DNA of 64,000 nucleotides. Origin: Polaribacter aestuariivivens (GTDB lineage: Bacteria > Bacteroidota > Bacteroidia > Flavobacteriales > Flavobacteriaceae). Both the position numbers and the translations under genes were made by a program. Positions 8,265 to 16,859 of this stretch are shown piece by piece. Numbering within the stretch: the stretch's first letter is position 1; the number at the start of each line of letters is the position of its first letter. The notes below the pieces were generated by a model. It was not told the DNA's origin and did no database searches. It saw only the letters and a list, made by a program, of their open reading frames with translations. The DNA lies in the NCBI RefSeq assembly GCF_005885675.1, contig NZ_VANR01000002.1, positions 558,001-622,000 of the forward strand. The letters run 5' to 3'.

Positions 8265-9989
8265 ATGGAGCATTTTATAGTATCAGCACGTAAATATCGT
8301 CCTCAAAATTTTGAAGATGTTGTTGGGCAACAAGCCATTACAAATACGTTAGATAATGCTATAAAAAACAATCATTTAGCTCAAGCTTTATTATTTACTG
8401 GTCCAAGAGGTGTTGGAAAAACATCTTGTGCAAGAATTTTGGCAAAAAAAATAAATCAGCAAGATGCAGATATTTCTGAAGAAGAAGATTTTGCCTTTAA
8501 TATTTTTGAATTAGATGCAGCCTCAAATAACTCTGTAGATGATATAAGAAGTTTAACTGACCAAGTTCGTATACCACCACAAACAGGAAAATACAAAGTT
8601 TATATTATTGATGAGGTTCATATGTTGTCTCAATCTGCTTTCAATGCATTTTTAAAAACATTGGAAGAACCTCCTGCTCATGCTATTTTTATTTTAGCCA
8701 CGACAGAAAAACATAAAATAATTCCTACTATTTTATCGCGTTGTCAAATATTCGATTTTAAAAGAATTGGTGTTTTAGATGCTAAAAACTATTTAAAAAC
8801 CATTTGCGAGAAAGAAAATATTACTGCTGAAGACGATGCTTTGCACATTATTGCTCAAAAAGCAGATGGTGCAATGCGTGATGCTTTATCTATTTTTGAT
8901 AGAGTTGTTAGTTTTTCAGGAGAAAACCTAACGCGTGAAGCTGTTACAGAAAATTTAAATGTTTTAGATTACGAAACGTATTTTAATATGACAGATTTGG
9001 CATTAGAAAACAAAATACCAGATGTATTAAATGCGTTAAATACTGTTTTAGAAAAAGGTTTTGAGGGACATCATTTTATAAATGGTTTAGCAAGTCACTT
9101 TAGAGATTTATTAGTTGCCAAAGACAAAGCAACTTTAGGTTTATTAGAAGTTGGTGATGCTACAAAAAAGAAGTATTTAAAACAAGCTGAAAAAGCAAGC
9201 ATTCCTTTCTTAATGCAAGCAATAAGTAAGGCAAATGATTGCGACTTAAATTATAGAGCAAGCAAAAACCAACGTTTGCTGGTGGAACTAACTTTAATGC
9301 AAATTGCCTCTATCACTTTTGATGGAGAAAAAAAAAAGCCAGCTAATTACATAATTCCAGCAACTTTTTTTCAAGCACTATCTCCTGCAAAAAAACAAGT
9401 AGTAAAAACTGAAGCTTCAACTTTAAAAACTGAACAAAAATCAGTTTATAAAAAAGATGCTATTTCGTTAGAAACTACTGTTACTACTGAAAAGAAAAAG
9501 CAAGTACAAAAAGTACCTAAATTAAATATTACCAAAAGAAAATCATCTTATTCTTTAAACAGTATTTACGAGAAAAAAACTACGGTTAAAGCTAAGCTTG
9601 AAGAAAATTATGACAATCATCCAAAAGATGCTTTTACAGAAGTTCAGCTTAGAAATTTGTGGAAAGAATATGCTAAAAATTTGCAGAAAAAAGGGCAAAA
9701 AAGCATGGCTTCTATTGTTGGAACAGACAAACCAAATTTTACACCACCTTTTACAATTACATTTACAGTTCCAAACAAATTAATGCAAGATCAGTTTCAT
9801 AAAGGAAGACCGAAATTGCTTAAGTTTTTGCGTGAAAACTTAAATAATTACGGAATTACAATAGAAACAATTTTAAATGAAGCTGTAGAAAAAAAGTTTG
9901 CATACACACCTCAAGAAAAGTTTAATAAACTGAAAGAGAAAAACCCACTTTTAGAAAAATTACGTCAAACCTTTGAGTTAGATTTGTAA
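8265..9989 (+). CDS. dnaX: DNA polymerase III subunit gamma/tau
   Basis: The ATPase of the clamp-loader complex. The N-terminal AAA+ module shows Walker A GPRGVGKTS (about residue 46), Walker B with DEVHMLSQSAFNAFLK, and the arginine-finger segment ILSRCQIFDF. A lid and collar follow. The C-terminal part (about 350-574) is low-complexity and Lys-rich with a short conserved tail, consistent with the tau region. The zinc-binding Cys4 insert that normally sits between Walker A and the ELDAASN motif is absent: the segment reads KINQQDADISEEEDFAFNIF with no Cys. I believe this loss is usual in Flavobacteriaceae, but I cannot confirm it here. It ends 6 bases from the convergent antiporter gene. Confidence 0.94.
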   Translation: MEHFIVSARKYRPQNFEDVVGQQAITNTLDNAIKNNHLAQALLFTGPRGVGKTSCARILAKKINQQDADISEEEDFAFNIFELDAASNNSVDDIRSLTDQVRIPPQTGKYKVYIIDEVHMLSQSAFNAFLKTLEEPPAHAIFILATTEKHKIIPTILSRCQIFDFKRIGVLDAKNYLKTICEKENITAEDDALHIIAQKADGAMRDALSIFDRVVSFSGENLTREAVTENLNVLDYETYFNMTDLALENKIPDVLNALNTVLEKGFEGHHFINGLASHFRDLLVAKDKATLGLLEVGDATKKKYLKQAEKASIPFLMQAISKANDCDLNYRASKNQRLLVELTLMQIASITFDGEKKKPANYIIPATFFQALSPAKKQVVKTEASTLKTEQKSVYKKDAISLETTVTTEKKKQVQKVPKLNITKRKSSYSLNSIYEKKTTVKAKLEENYDNHPKDAFTEVQLRNLWKEYAKNLQKKGQKSMASIVGTDKPNFTPPFTITFTVPNKLMQDQFHKGRPKLLKFLRENLNNYGITIETILNEAVEKKFAYTPQEKFNKLKEKNPLLEKLRQTFELDL

Positions 9990-9995
9990 AAGATT

Positions 9996-11849
9996 TTAAA
10001 CCGTTAATTTTGATTTATCACTCTCTTTATTTTCTTCTAAAGGTTTTCCTAAATACACCAATGTACAGTTTTCTTTAGGTTCTTCTAATTTCTCAAATTC
10101 AGGTATTAAATACATTTCTTCTTCTTTTTTCACAAATAAAGGTACAGATCTAGACTCTCTAAACAGTTTAGAAATCATAGCTTCATAAGCATCTTCAGTA
10201 CTAATAGCTACTTCGTAAATTTTTGGATTGTCTCTAAAAGCTTCACTTAAATTAATGTAATCGTCTTTTGGAGTTAAAAATTCTGTTCTACTTTTTAAAT
10301 TTTTGTTTCTAATTTCTTTGGAAGTAGCTAATCTGTATGAACCATGCTCACCAAATGCTGTTGTAAAGTTGTTAATTGCATATTGGTTTACAGCTTCACT
10401 TCCTGTCATTGCTATTAAATATCCTACATCATTTAACTCAATATTATCAGTTAAATCTTCGTCATAAATATTAATGGCATATGCTTCTAAATCCATATTA
10501 TTAGCTTCTTGTATGAAGTTTTTATTTGAATCTATTAAAACTACTCTTTTATTATTTTCTTTTAAGTAGTGTGCAATTAATCTTGCTGGACTTGATGCTC
10601 CAACTATTAAAATAGCATTTGAACTTTTTAGAAAAACACCCACAAGTTTTGCAAACAATCTTGCTGTAGTTGCATTCAAAAGTACAGTACCTAAAACAAT
10701 TGTAAATACTAATGGCGTAATATATTCTGCACCTTCTACACCTTGTTTTAAAAGTTTACTTCCAAATAGTGAAGCAATACCAGCTGCTACAATACCTCTT
10801 GGGCCTACCCAACTTATAAATAGTTTTTCATTTAATTTTAATTTGGACTTGTAAGTACTTGCAAAAACAGCTATTGGTCTTATCACAAACACTACAATTG
10901 CAAATAATGCTGCTGTTTTCCAAGTGTATAATAACATTAAATCTTCAATATCAATGTTTGCTGCTAATAAAATAAAAAGAATAGAAATTAATAAAACACT
11001 TAAAGATTCTTTAAAATAAAGTAATTCTTTTAAGTTTTTTAATTTTCCATTTCCTAAAACCATTCCCATAACCACTACTGCTAATAATCCAGATTCGTGT
11101 GCAAAAAGTTCGGATTCTACAAAAACTAATAAAACTGTTGATAGTGAAACAACGTTTAATAAATAATGAGGAATTAATTTTTTATTAATTGCGTAAGCTA
11201 AAGCATGAGCGAATGTAAATCCGAAAGTAGTTCCAAATAACAAAATTTTACCAAATTCAATTAAAGCTGTTTTGGTAAAACCTCCTCCACCTCCAACACT
11301 AATAAATTCAAAAACCAATACTGCTACTAAGGCTCCTATTGGGTCTATTAAAATTCCTTCCCATTTTAAAACGGTAGAAATATCTTTCTTTAAAGGTATG
11401 TTTCTTAAAATTGGCGTAATCACTGTAGGTCCAGTTACAATAATTAATCCTGCAAAAAGAAAGGACAAATCCCAACTTAATTCAAAAATATAATGTGCAA
11501 TAACCCCTGAACCAAAAAAAGTAACAGCAGAACCTAGTGTAATTAATTTTGTAATTACAGGACCTACATTTTTAATTTCAGCTCTTTTAAGAGTTAAACC
11601 TCCTTCAAAAAGAATTATACTTATAGCAAGAGAAACAAAATAATACAAACTCTCACCAGGAAAAAGCCCTTTTTGTCCATTCCATATAGGTTCAATCCAT
11701 TTAGAACCATCTTCACTTAAATATGCTGCAGCTATTGGTCCTACCAATAAACCTATTAAAATTAAAGGTAAAATTGCAGGAATTTTAAATTTCCAAGCAA
11801 CCCATTGTGCTAATATTCCTAAAATAATAATTCCAGCTAATTCTAACAT
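9996..11849 (-). CDS. CPA1-family cation:proton antiporter with RCK/TrkA-N domain
   Basis: A 617-residue inner-membrane protein. The first ~400 residues hold about 12 hydrophobic segments of the Na+/H+ exchanger fold, including GPTVITPILRN and the WVGPRGIVAAG motif. From about residue 410 (AILIVGASSPARLIAHYL) a Rossmann-type TrkA-N domain follows, with the acidic end of beta-2 in VVLIDSN. A RCK_C-like tail is possible. This layout is that of NhaP/KefC-like antiporters gated by nucleotide or redox state. It likely exports Na+ or K+ for protons, useful in a marine habitat. The ion cannot be assigned from sequence. It is a single gene with a TTG-N23-TAACTTTG promoter upstream. Confidence 0.88.
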   Translation of the reverse strand: MLELAGIIILGILAQWVAWKFKIPAILPLILIGLLVGPIAAAYLSEDGSKWIEPIWNGQKGLFPGESLYYFVSLAISIILFEGGLTLKRAEIKNVGPVITKLITLGSAVTFFGSGVIAHYIFELSWDLSFLFAGLIIVTGPTVITPILRNIPLKKDISTVLKWEGILIDPIGALVAVLVFEFISVGGGGGFTKTALIEFGKILLFGTTFGFTFAHALAYAINKKLIPHYLLNVVSLSTVLLVFVESELFAHESGLLAVVVMGMVLGNGKLKNLKELLYFKESLSVLLISILFILLAANIDIEDLMLLYTWKTAALFAIVVFVIRPIAVFASTYKSKLKLNEKLFISWVGPRGIVAAGIASLFGSKLLKQGVEGAEYITPLVFTIVLGTVLLNATTARLFAKLVGVFLKSSNAILIVGASSPARLIAHYLKENNKRVVLIDSNKNFIQEANNMDLEAYAINIYDEDLTDNIELNDVGYLIAMTGSEAVNQYAINNFTTAFGEHGSYRLATSKEIRNKNLKSRTEFLTPKDDYINLSEAFRDNPKIYEVAISTEDAYEAMISKLFRESRSVPLFVKKEEEMYLIPEFEKLEEPKENCTLVYLGKPLEENKESDKSKLTV

Positions 11850-12025
11850 ACGTTTTCAATTTTCAAAAAAGTAAATTTAAGGATGTTTCTGTAGCATAAA
11901 AATAAATTTACTGTTTTTTTCTTGTAACCAAAGTTACTTTTATACTTGAAAGAGATTAGCAATACATAACTTTTAAAAAAAATTAATCACCTTTTTTTAA
12001 AGTTGAGAGAATTGCTAATATATTA
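11850..12025. other. Divergent intergenic region antiporter/miaE unit
   Basis: AT-rich sequence holding the antiporter promoter candidate on the minus strand. No clear TAnnTTTG element faces right. It ends at the ATG of a small candidate gene. Confidence 0.4.
11929..11962 (-). promoter_or_regulatory. Candidate promoter of the antiporter gene
   Basis: On the minus strand TTG (11960-11962), a 23-base spacer and TAACTTTG (11929-11936) fit the flavobacterial promoter pattern, about 80 bases before the start codon at 11849. Confidence 0.5.
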
Positions 12026-12193
12026 ATGACTGAATTTATAAGATGTATCTACAAAAAAACTATAAATAAAGTAGAAAAAATTAGAGATTGCTTTACAGAT
12101 GAATTAATTTTGCTTTTGAAAAGTAATAATAACTATCTTTCTTTAAAGCTTAAACATTATTTTATAAATTGTTTAGCAAGCATAAAAAATTAA
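12026..12193 (+). CDS. Small hypothetical protein ahead of miaE
   Basis: A 55-codon frame from ATG at 12026 to TAA at 12193, ending 6 bases before the miaE start. The product (MTEFIRCIYKKTINKVEKI... ending INCLASIKN) is basic with a hydrophobic middle and no recognised motif. In favour are the tight spacing and ordinary codon use. Against are its shortness and lack of any known family. A long miaE leader is the main alternative. Confidence 0.3.
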   Translation: MTEFIRCIYKKTINKVEKIRDCFTDELILLLKSNNNYLSLKLKHYFINCLASIKN

Positions 12194-12199
12194 TATACA

Positions 12200-12781
12200 A
12201 TGTTAGGACTACAGTTTGAAACCGAAACTTCTTGGGCAGAAATTGCCAAAGTAAATTTAGAACAAATATTAACAGATCATGCTTTTTTAGAGCAAAAAGC
12301 AGCTTCTAATGCGGTTTCCATTATTATAAATTATTCTGAAGAAACTGAGCTTGTTAAAGAAATGAACAATATTGCTATCGAAGAAATGCAACATTTTAAA
12401 ATGGTACATCTTTTAATGGTAAAACGTGGTATGGTTTTAGGAAGAGAGCAAAAAAACGATTATGCAATTCGTTTACAGAAATTTTTTCCAAAAACTAAAG
12501 ATAGAACAAATGCCTTAGTACAACGTTTGTTAATTGCTGCTTTAATAGAAGCTAGAAGTTGCGAAAGATTTAAAGTGTTTTCTGAAAACATGGAAGATGA
12601 GGAATTAAAAAAATTCTATAAAAATTTAATGATTTCTGAAGCTGGACATTACACTACTTTTTTACAGTTTGCTAGAGAATATCAAGATAGAAAAATTGTT
12701 GATGAAAAATGGAATGCACTCTTAGCTTTTGAAGCTGAAATGATGCGTGAGCGAGGAAATGCTGCAAAAATTCACGGTTAG
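12200..12781 (+). CDS. miaE: tRNA-(ms2io6A)-hydroxylase, MiaE family
   Basis: A 193-residue ferritin-like di-iron monooxygenase. MiaE hydroxylates the isopentenyl group of ms2i6A at tRNA position 37. Candidate iron ligands are the Glu in DHAFLEQKAA, the ExxH of EEMQHF, the Glu in ALIEARSCERF and the ExxH of SEAGHYTTF. These give the expected two E...ExxH helix pairs. Length fits the short bacterial form. It is followed 28 bases later by a DUF4268 gene in the same direction, so the two may share a transcript. The family call is strong; the exact tRNA substrate is inferred from the family. Confidence 0.9.
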   Translation: MLGLQFETETSWAEIAKVNLEQILTDHAFLEQKAASNAVSIIINYSEETELVKEMNNIAIEEMQHFKMVHLLMVKRGMVLGREQKNDYAIRLQKFFPKTKDRTNALVQRLLIAALIEARSCERFKVFSENMEDEELKKFYKNLMISEAGHYTTFLQFAREYQDRKIVDEKWNALLAFEAEMMRERGNAAKIHG

Positions 12782-12809
12782 AAATACCAAATTTAGAAAC
12801 TAAAAAAAT

Positions 12810-13241
12810 ATGTTCTCTAAAGAAGAAGCTGCTAAATTACGAAAAGACTTTTGGACAAGTTTCGGAAAATCGTTTCCAAGAAAATGGCTTTTGTACAATA
12901 CAAAAATTAAGGGTGTTGCTTTTAAATTTGTAGCAGACAGAAAAAAAGCAATGGTTGCTTTGGATTTAGAAAATCCTGATGAATTAGTTAACATGCTTTA
13001 CTATGACCAATTACTATCATTAAAAACTTTGTTAGAGTCTGATTTACCAGAAGTAATTTTTGATGATGAATATACCTTGGATAGTGGAAAAAAAATTCAT
13101 AGAATTTATATTCCTTACGAAGGTAAGTTTAGCATTCATAATAAAAATACTTGGCGCGATTGTTATGAATTTTATATGGAAAACATGACAAAATTTGAGC
13201 TTTTTTATTACGAATACGAAGATATTATAAAAAATATTTAA
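12810..13241 (+). CDS. DUF4268 domain-containing protein
   Basis: A 143-residue soluble protein with no signal peptide or membrane segment. It is rich in aromatic and charged residues (KDFWTSFGKSFPRKWLLYNTKIKG near the start, WRDCYEFYMENMTKFELFYYEYEDI at the end). I recognise the pattern as DUF4268, a small domain frequent in Bacteroidetes whose fold recalls nuclease-associated C-terminal domains. No catalytic motif is visible and no function should be assumed. It sits 28 bases after miaE, and a repeat element and a bidirectional terminator follow it. Confidence 0.75.
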   Translation: MFSKEEAAKLRKDFWTSFGKSFPRKWLLYNTKIKGVAFKFVADRKKAMVALDLENPDELVNMLYYDQLLSLKTLLESDLPEVIFDDEYTLDSGKKIHRIYIPYEGKFSIHNKNTWRDCYEFYMENMTKFELFYYEYEDIIKNI

Positions 13242-13270
13242 CTTTTTTGCTTGCTATTTGTAAATAAACT

Positions 13271-13363
13271 TGCCTGCGTTAAGGATTGTAGCAATTGTTT
13301 GAGCTCTTTTTTGTTTTTGCAAAAAAAGCGAGTGCGAAAAGCCTGACCTGAAAGGGAACGCCC
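13271..13363. repeat. Flavobacterial dispersed intergenic repeat (candidate)
   Basis: The stretch opens TGCCTGCGTTAAGGATTGTAG and closes AAAGCCTGACCTGAAAGGG followed by AACGCCC. A hairpin (CTTTTTT...AAAAAAG) lies in the middle. I recall elements of this shape (GCGTTAAGGATTG... GCCTGACCCGAAAGGGAACGCCC) between genes in many Flavobacteriia. It is clearly more GC-rich than the surrounding sequence. Only one copy is seen here. Confidence 0.55.
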
Positions 13364-13381
13364 AAAAAATGACTTGAATAA

Positions 13382-13408
13382 AAAAACCGTTTAAAAAAAA
13401 ACGGTTTT
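13382..13408. terminator. Bidirectional terminator
   Basis: AAAACCGTT and AACGGTTTT pair around an A-rich loop between the convergent DUF4268 and DUF4870 genes. Confidence 0.8.
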
Positions 13409-13412
13409 GATT

Positions 13413-13751
13413 TTATTTGATAAATTGTATGCTAAATGGATAGTTTGGTGGCTCGTTATTACTTGCTTTAATTGCATTTATGATAGGAAATATTAAATAG
13501 AAAATACCAACTACAATTAAACCCAAAATTCCTAGTCCGAAAAATATTATAAGAGGGATACATATTAAAATGTATAAAAACATGGAAATTCTAAAGTTTA
13601 AAATTGCTTTTCCGTGATAATCCATACCCAAAACTTCATCTTTTTTTGTTAGCCATAAAACTAATGGAACTATAAAACCACCAATTCCTGATACGAAATC
13701 TAGTAATTGACTTATGTGTGTTATTACTAATAATTGTTTGTCTTCTTTCAT
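13413..13751 (-). CDS. DUF4870 domain-containing membrane protein
   Basis: A small inner-membrane protein of 112 residues with three hydrophobic segments (ISQLLDFVSGIGGFIVPLVLW, ISMFLYILICIPLIIFFGLG, ILGLIVVGIFYLIFPIINAI). DUF4870 proteins share the DYHGKAILNFRIS pattern seen here between the first two segments. I chose the ATG at 13751 (MKEDKQLLVITH) rather than the longer frame to 13787, whose extra residues look like untranslated leader. Its function is unknown. It stands alone, with a bidirectional terminator just after its stop codon. Confidence 0.82.
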   Translation of the reverse strand: MKEDKQLLVITHISQLLDFVSGIGGFIVPLVLWLTKKDEVLGMDYHGKAILNFRISMFLYILICIPLIIFFGLGILGLIVVGIFYLIFPIINAIKASNNEPPNYPFSIQFIK

Positions 13752-13902
13752 TTTTTTTTTAGTTTGATTAGTAACTATTAGACGCAAATTTATTGATTTT
13801 GTTACGATTACCTTTTACAAAATTTAAAATTTAATTCCTCTATATATATGATTTGCGTTAAAATGTAAATTGTAAGAGGTAATAAAAAATTGATATCAGT
13901 CT

Positions 13903-13910
13903 TAATTTTG
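13903..13910 (+). promoter_or_regulatory. Candidate dps -7 element TAATTTTG
   Basis: An exact TAnnTTTG match 26 bases before the chosen dps ATG. Transcription would begin near 13917, after the GTG at 13913, which supports the ATG at 13937 as the start. Confidence 0.5.
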
Positions 13911-13936
13911 GTGTGTATAATAAACTAAAACACAAA

Positions 13937-14440
13937 ATGATGAATTATTTAAATGTAAAAAATGATAGGGTTTTACCAATTGTTTCAGAATTAAATGTTC
14001 TTCTGGCAGATTATCATGTGTATTATCAAAAATTAAGAAATTTTCACTGGAATATTTTAGGAAAAAACTTTTTTGAATTACATAGAAAGTTCGAAGAAAT
14101 GTATAATGACACAAAAATTAAAATTGATGAAGTTGCTGAAAGAATAATTACTCTTAAATACCATCCAATCAGTAAATTATCTGACTACATAGAAATTTCT
14201 AGAATAAAAGAATCTAGTCCATTACTTACTGATAAAGAAATGGTAACCATACTTATTGAAGATCATAAAATACTTTTAGAACAATTAAATAAAGTTATTG
14301 AAAAAGCAAATGAGGCTAAAGACGAAGGAACTATAGATTTAATTGGTGCTTATATTAGAGAGCTAGAAAAAGTTACTTGGATGTTAAATGCTTGGTCTAA
14401 AGACACTAAAGATGAATTAAATACAAGTTTTGTAAAATAA
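13937..14440 (+). CDS. dps: Dps-family ferritin-like DNA-protection protein
   Basis: A 167-residue ferritin-like protein of the Dps family, which oxidises and stores iron and shields DNA during starvation or peroxide stress. The characteristic N-terminal helix pattern is present: LADYHVYYQKLRNFHWNILG, with the His of FHWN as an inter-subunit iron ligand, then FFELHRKFEEMYNDTKIKIDEVAERI with the D..E ligands. The C-terminal helix ends WMLNAW. Two adjacent ATG codons (13937, 13940) are possible starts. A GTG at 13913 is unlikely because the promoter -7 element ends at 13910. It is followed 19 bases later by an mscS-like gene. Confidence 0.9.
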   Translation: MMNYLNVKNDRVLPIVSELNVLLADYHVYYQKLRNFHWNILGKNFFELHRKFEEMYNDTKIKIDEVAERIITLKYHPISKLSDYIEISRIKESSPLLTDKEMVTILIEDHKILLEQLNKVIEKANEAKDEGTIDLIGAYIRELEKVTWMLNAWSKDTKDELNTSFVK

Positions 14441-14459
14441 AAAAAATTAAAAAAAAGAT

Positions 14460-15347
14460 ATGAATAAAGTTATAGAAAAATTAGAAGATTGGAAAGATAT
14501 ATTTATTAAAAACATACCAAACTTAGCAATTGCATTGGTAGTTTTAATAATTGCTTATTTTGCTTCTAGAGGAATGAATAAAATTGTAAACAGAACTATT
14601 GGACGTAGAATTAGCCAAAAATCTGTTAGAGATTTAGTTTCTAGAGTTGCCTCAGCAATTACTATTTTAGTTGGTTTGTATTTAGCAATGACTGTTTTAA
14701 AGTTTGATGATACTTTAAAAACCATTGTTTCTGCAGCTGGTGTATCTGGTATTGTTATTGGTTTGGCTTTACAAGGAACATTATCAAATACTATTTCTGG
14801 TGTGGTATTATCTTTCAGAAGAAATTTAAATATTGGAAATTGGGTAGAAACCAGTGGTTATTCTGGTGAAGTTATGGATATTAACTTAAATTATTTTGTT
14901 TTAAAAGAAGCTGATAATAATATGGTTGTAATACCTAACAAAACTATATTAGAAAGTCCTTTTAAAAACTACTCTTTAACAACTAAAATGAGAATATCTA
15001 TTGAATGTGGTGTTGAATATGGAGCAGATTTAGAAAAAGTAGAAGAATTAACTAAAAAAACAATCAATTCTAACTTCGACCAAGATGAAATTGGAAAAAC
15101 TGTAGAGTTTTATTTTACAGAATTTGGAGATAGTTCTATTAACTTTTTATGTAGATTTTGGGTAGATTCAGAAAATGCTTTAGAAAAATTAAAAGCAAAA
15201 AGTAAAGCTATTATTGAAATTAAGAAAGCTTTTGATGCTGCAGATATTAATATTCCATTCCCAATGAGAACGTTAGAATTTGTACCTAACAACAAGTTAA
15301 ACTTGGCTCAAATTAAAGAACAGGAAACAGAAAAAGAAAGTTCATAA
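14460..15347 (+). CDS. Small-conductance mechanosensitive channel, MscS family
   Basis: A 295-residue inner-membrane channel that opens under membrane tension to release solutes during osmotic downshock. Three hydrophobic segments precede the pore helix, TIVSAAGVSGIVIGLALQGTLSNTISG. The cytoplasmic beta domain follows (RRNLNIGNWVETSGYSGEVMDINLNY, then NMVVIPNKTI), with an alpha/beta vestibule domain to the end. Length and order match single-domain MscS. It lies 19 bases after dps and probably shares its transcript, which ends at a strong terminator. Confidence 0.93.
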   Translation: MNKVIEKLEDWKDIFIKNIPNLAIALVVLIIAYFASRGMNKIVNRTIGRRISQKSVRDLVSRVASAITILVGLYLAMTVLKFDDTLKTIVSAAGVSGIVIGLALQGTLSNTISGVVLSFRRNLNIGNWVETSGYSGEVMDINLNYFVLKEADNNMVVIPNKTILESPFKNYSLTTKMRISIECGVEYGADLEKVEELTKKTINSNFDQDEIGKTVEFYFTEFGDSSINFLCRFWVDSENALEKLKAKSKAIIEIKKAFDAADINIPFPMRTLEFVPNNKLNLAQIKEQETEKESS

Positions 15348-15366
15348 TTTAATTTGAACAAATCAT

Positions 15367-15402
15367 ATAAAAAGCTCGTTACAATTTGTAACGAGCTTTT
15401 TA
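15367..15402 (+). terminator. Rho-independent terminator after mscS-like gene
   Basis: AAAAAGCTCGTTAC pairs perfectly with GTAACGAGCTTTTT around AATTT, then TATTTT. It ends the dps-mscS unit and insulates mnmE. Confidence 0.92.
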
Positions 15403-15422
15403 TTTTCTGATAAAATGTTTGT

Positions 15423-15430
15423 GTATTTTT
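15423..15430 (+). promoter_or_regulatory. Candidate mnmE -7 element TATTTTTG
   Basis: An exact TAnnTTTG match only 5 bases ahead of the chosen ATG (15436). Usual spacing puts transcription start at or next to the start codon, so the mRNA may be leaderless. Confidence 0.45.
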
Positions 15431-15435
15431 GCAAT

Positions 15436-16824
15436 ATGATTCAAAACGACACTATTATTGCGTTAGCAACTCCATTTGGAGTTGGTGCTATTTCTGTAAT
15501 TAGACTTTCTGGAGAAGATTCAATTGCTATTGTTGATGCATATTTTAAGTCAATTAAAAAAAACAAATCATTAAAAACACAAAAAACACATACCATACAT
15601 TTAGGTCATATCATTAATAATAATGTTATTATTGATGAAGTTTTAGTGTCCGTTTTTAAAAATCCTAACTCTTATACAGGTGAAAACGTAGTGGAAATTT
15701 CTTGTCATGGTTCCAACTACATACAACAAGAAATTATACAATTATTTTTACAAAATGGTTGTAGAATGGCAGATAATGGTGAATTTACCATGCGTGCTTT
15801 TTTAAACGGAAAAATGGATTTATCTCAAGCAGAAGCAGTTGCAGATGTAATTGCCTCTAATTCCGAAGCTAGTCACCAAATGGCAATTCAGCAAATGCGT
15901 GGTGGTATTTCTAATGAATTGAAAGAATTACGAAATCAATTATTAGATTTTGCAGCATTAATTGAACTAGAGCTTGATTTTTCTGGTGAAGATGTAGAAT
16001 TTGCAGACAGAACCAAGTTTAAAGAATTAGTTACAAAAATCACCTTTGTTTTAAAAAGATTAATAGACTCTTTCTCATTTGGAAACGCTATGAAAAACGG
16101 AATTCCAGTTGCTATCATTGGCGAACCAAATGTGGGGAAATCTACTTTATTAAATACACTTTTAAACGAAGAAAAAGCCATTGTTTCTGATATTGCTGGT
16201 ACCACAAGAGATGCTATTGAAGACGAAATAATTATTGAAGGTGTAGCTTTTAGATTTATTGATACAGCAGGAATTAGAGAAACAAAAGATGTTGTGGAAA
16301 ATATTGGTATAAAAAAAGCCTATGAAAAAGCTGAAAACGCACAACTTATTATTTTTATTATTGATGCCAGAAAAGAAAAAAGAGAACAAAGAAAAAAAGA
16401 AATTGCAACTATAAAAAAACGCTTTCCTAATAAACGTTTATTAATTATTGCCAATAAAGTAGATTTAATTTCAAAAGATGAAACTACTACTCTACTATCA
16501 GAAATCGAAAATTTAATTCCTTTATCTGCAAAAAATAAAACAGGAATTGAAGAGTTAAAAAATGAGTTGACTTCTTTAGTTAACATAGGAGCTTTAAGTA
16601 ATAACGAAACCATTGTTACAAATTCACGTCATTTTGAAGCACTCAATAATGCCCTAACTGCAATAACTTCTGTACAACAAGGTATAGATTTAGATATTTC
16701 AACAGATTTGTTTTCCATCGATATTAGAGAGTGTTTGCGACATCTTGGAAATATAACAGGAGAATATGATGTTGATAAAGACATACTTGGCCATATTTTT
16801 GGAAATTTTTGTATCGGAAAATAA
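15436..16824 (+). CDS. mnmE: tRNA modification GTPase MnmE
   Basis: MnmE works with MnmG to install the 5-carboxymethylaminomethyl group on wobble uridine of certain tRNAs. The N-terminal formyl-THF-binding domain opens DTIIALATPFGVGAISVIRLSG. A helical domain is interrupted by a GTPase domain with G1 GEPNVGKST, G3 DTAG and G4 NKVD. The protein ends in the essential CIGK. I chose ATG 15436 (MIQNDTI) over 15415 because a -7 element occupies the intervening bases and family N termini match. Length 462 is standard. It is flanked by a terminator upstream. Confidence 0.97.
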   Translation: MIQNDTIIALATPFGVGAISVIRLSGEDSIAIVDAYFKSIKKNKSLKTQKTHTIHLGHIINNNVIIDEVLVSVFKNPNSYTGENVVEISCHGSNYIQQEIIQLFLQNGCRMADNGEFTMRAFLNGKMDLSQAEAVADVIASNSEASHQMAIQQMRGGISNELKELRNQLLDFAALIELELDFSGEDVEFADRTKFKELVTKITFVLKRLIDSFSFGNAMKNGIPVAIIGEPNVGKSTLLNTLLNEEKAIVSDIAGTTRDAIEDEIIIEGVAFRFIDTAGIRETKDVVENIGIKKAYEKAENAQLIIFIIDARKEKREQRKKEIATIKKRFPNKRLLIIANKVDLISKDETTTLLSEIENLIPLSAKNKTGIEELKNELTSLVNIGALSNNETIVTNSRHFEALNNALTAITSVQQGIDLDISTDLFSIDIRECLRHLGNITGEYDVDKDILGHIFGNFCIGK

Positions 16825-16859
16825 CGTTCACTAATTAATTGTACTTTAATAAAGTTTTA

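Noticed and set aside
13913..13936. Upstream GTG start for dps
   Set aside because: A TAnnTTTG element ends at 13910, so the GTG would precede the expected transcription start. The ATG at 13937 fits better.
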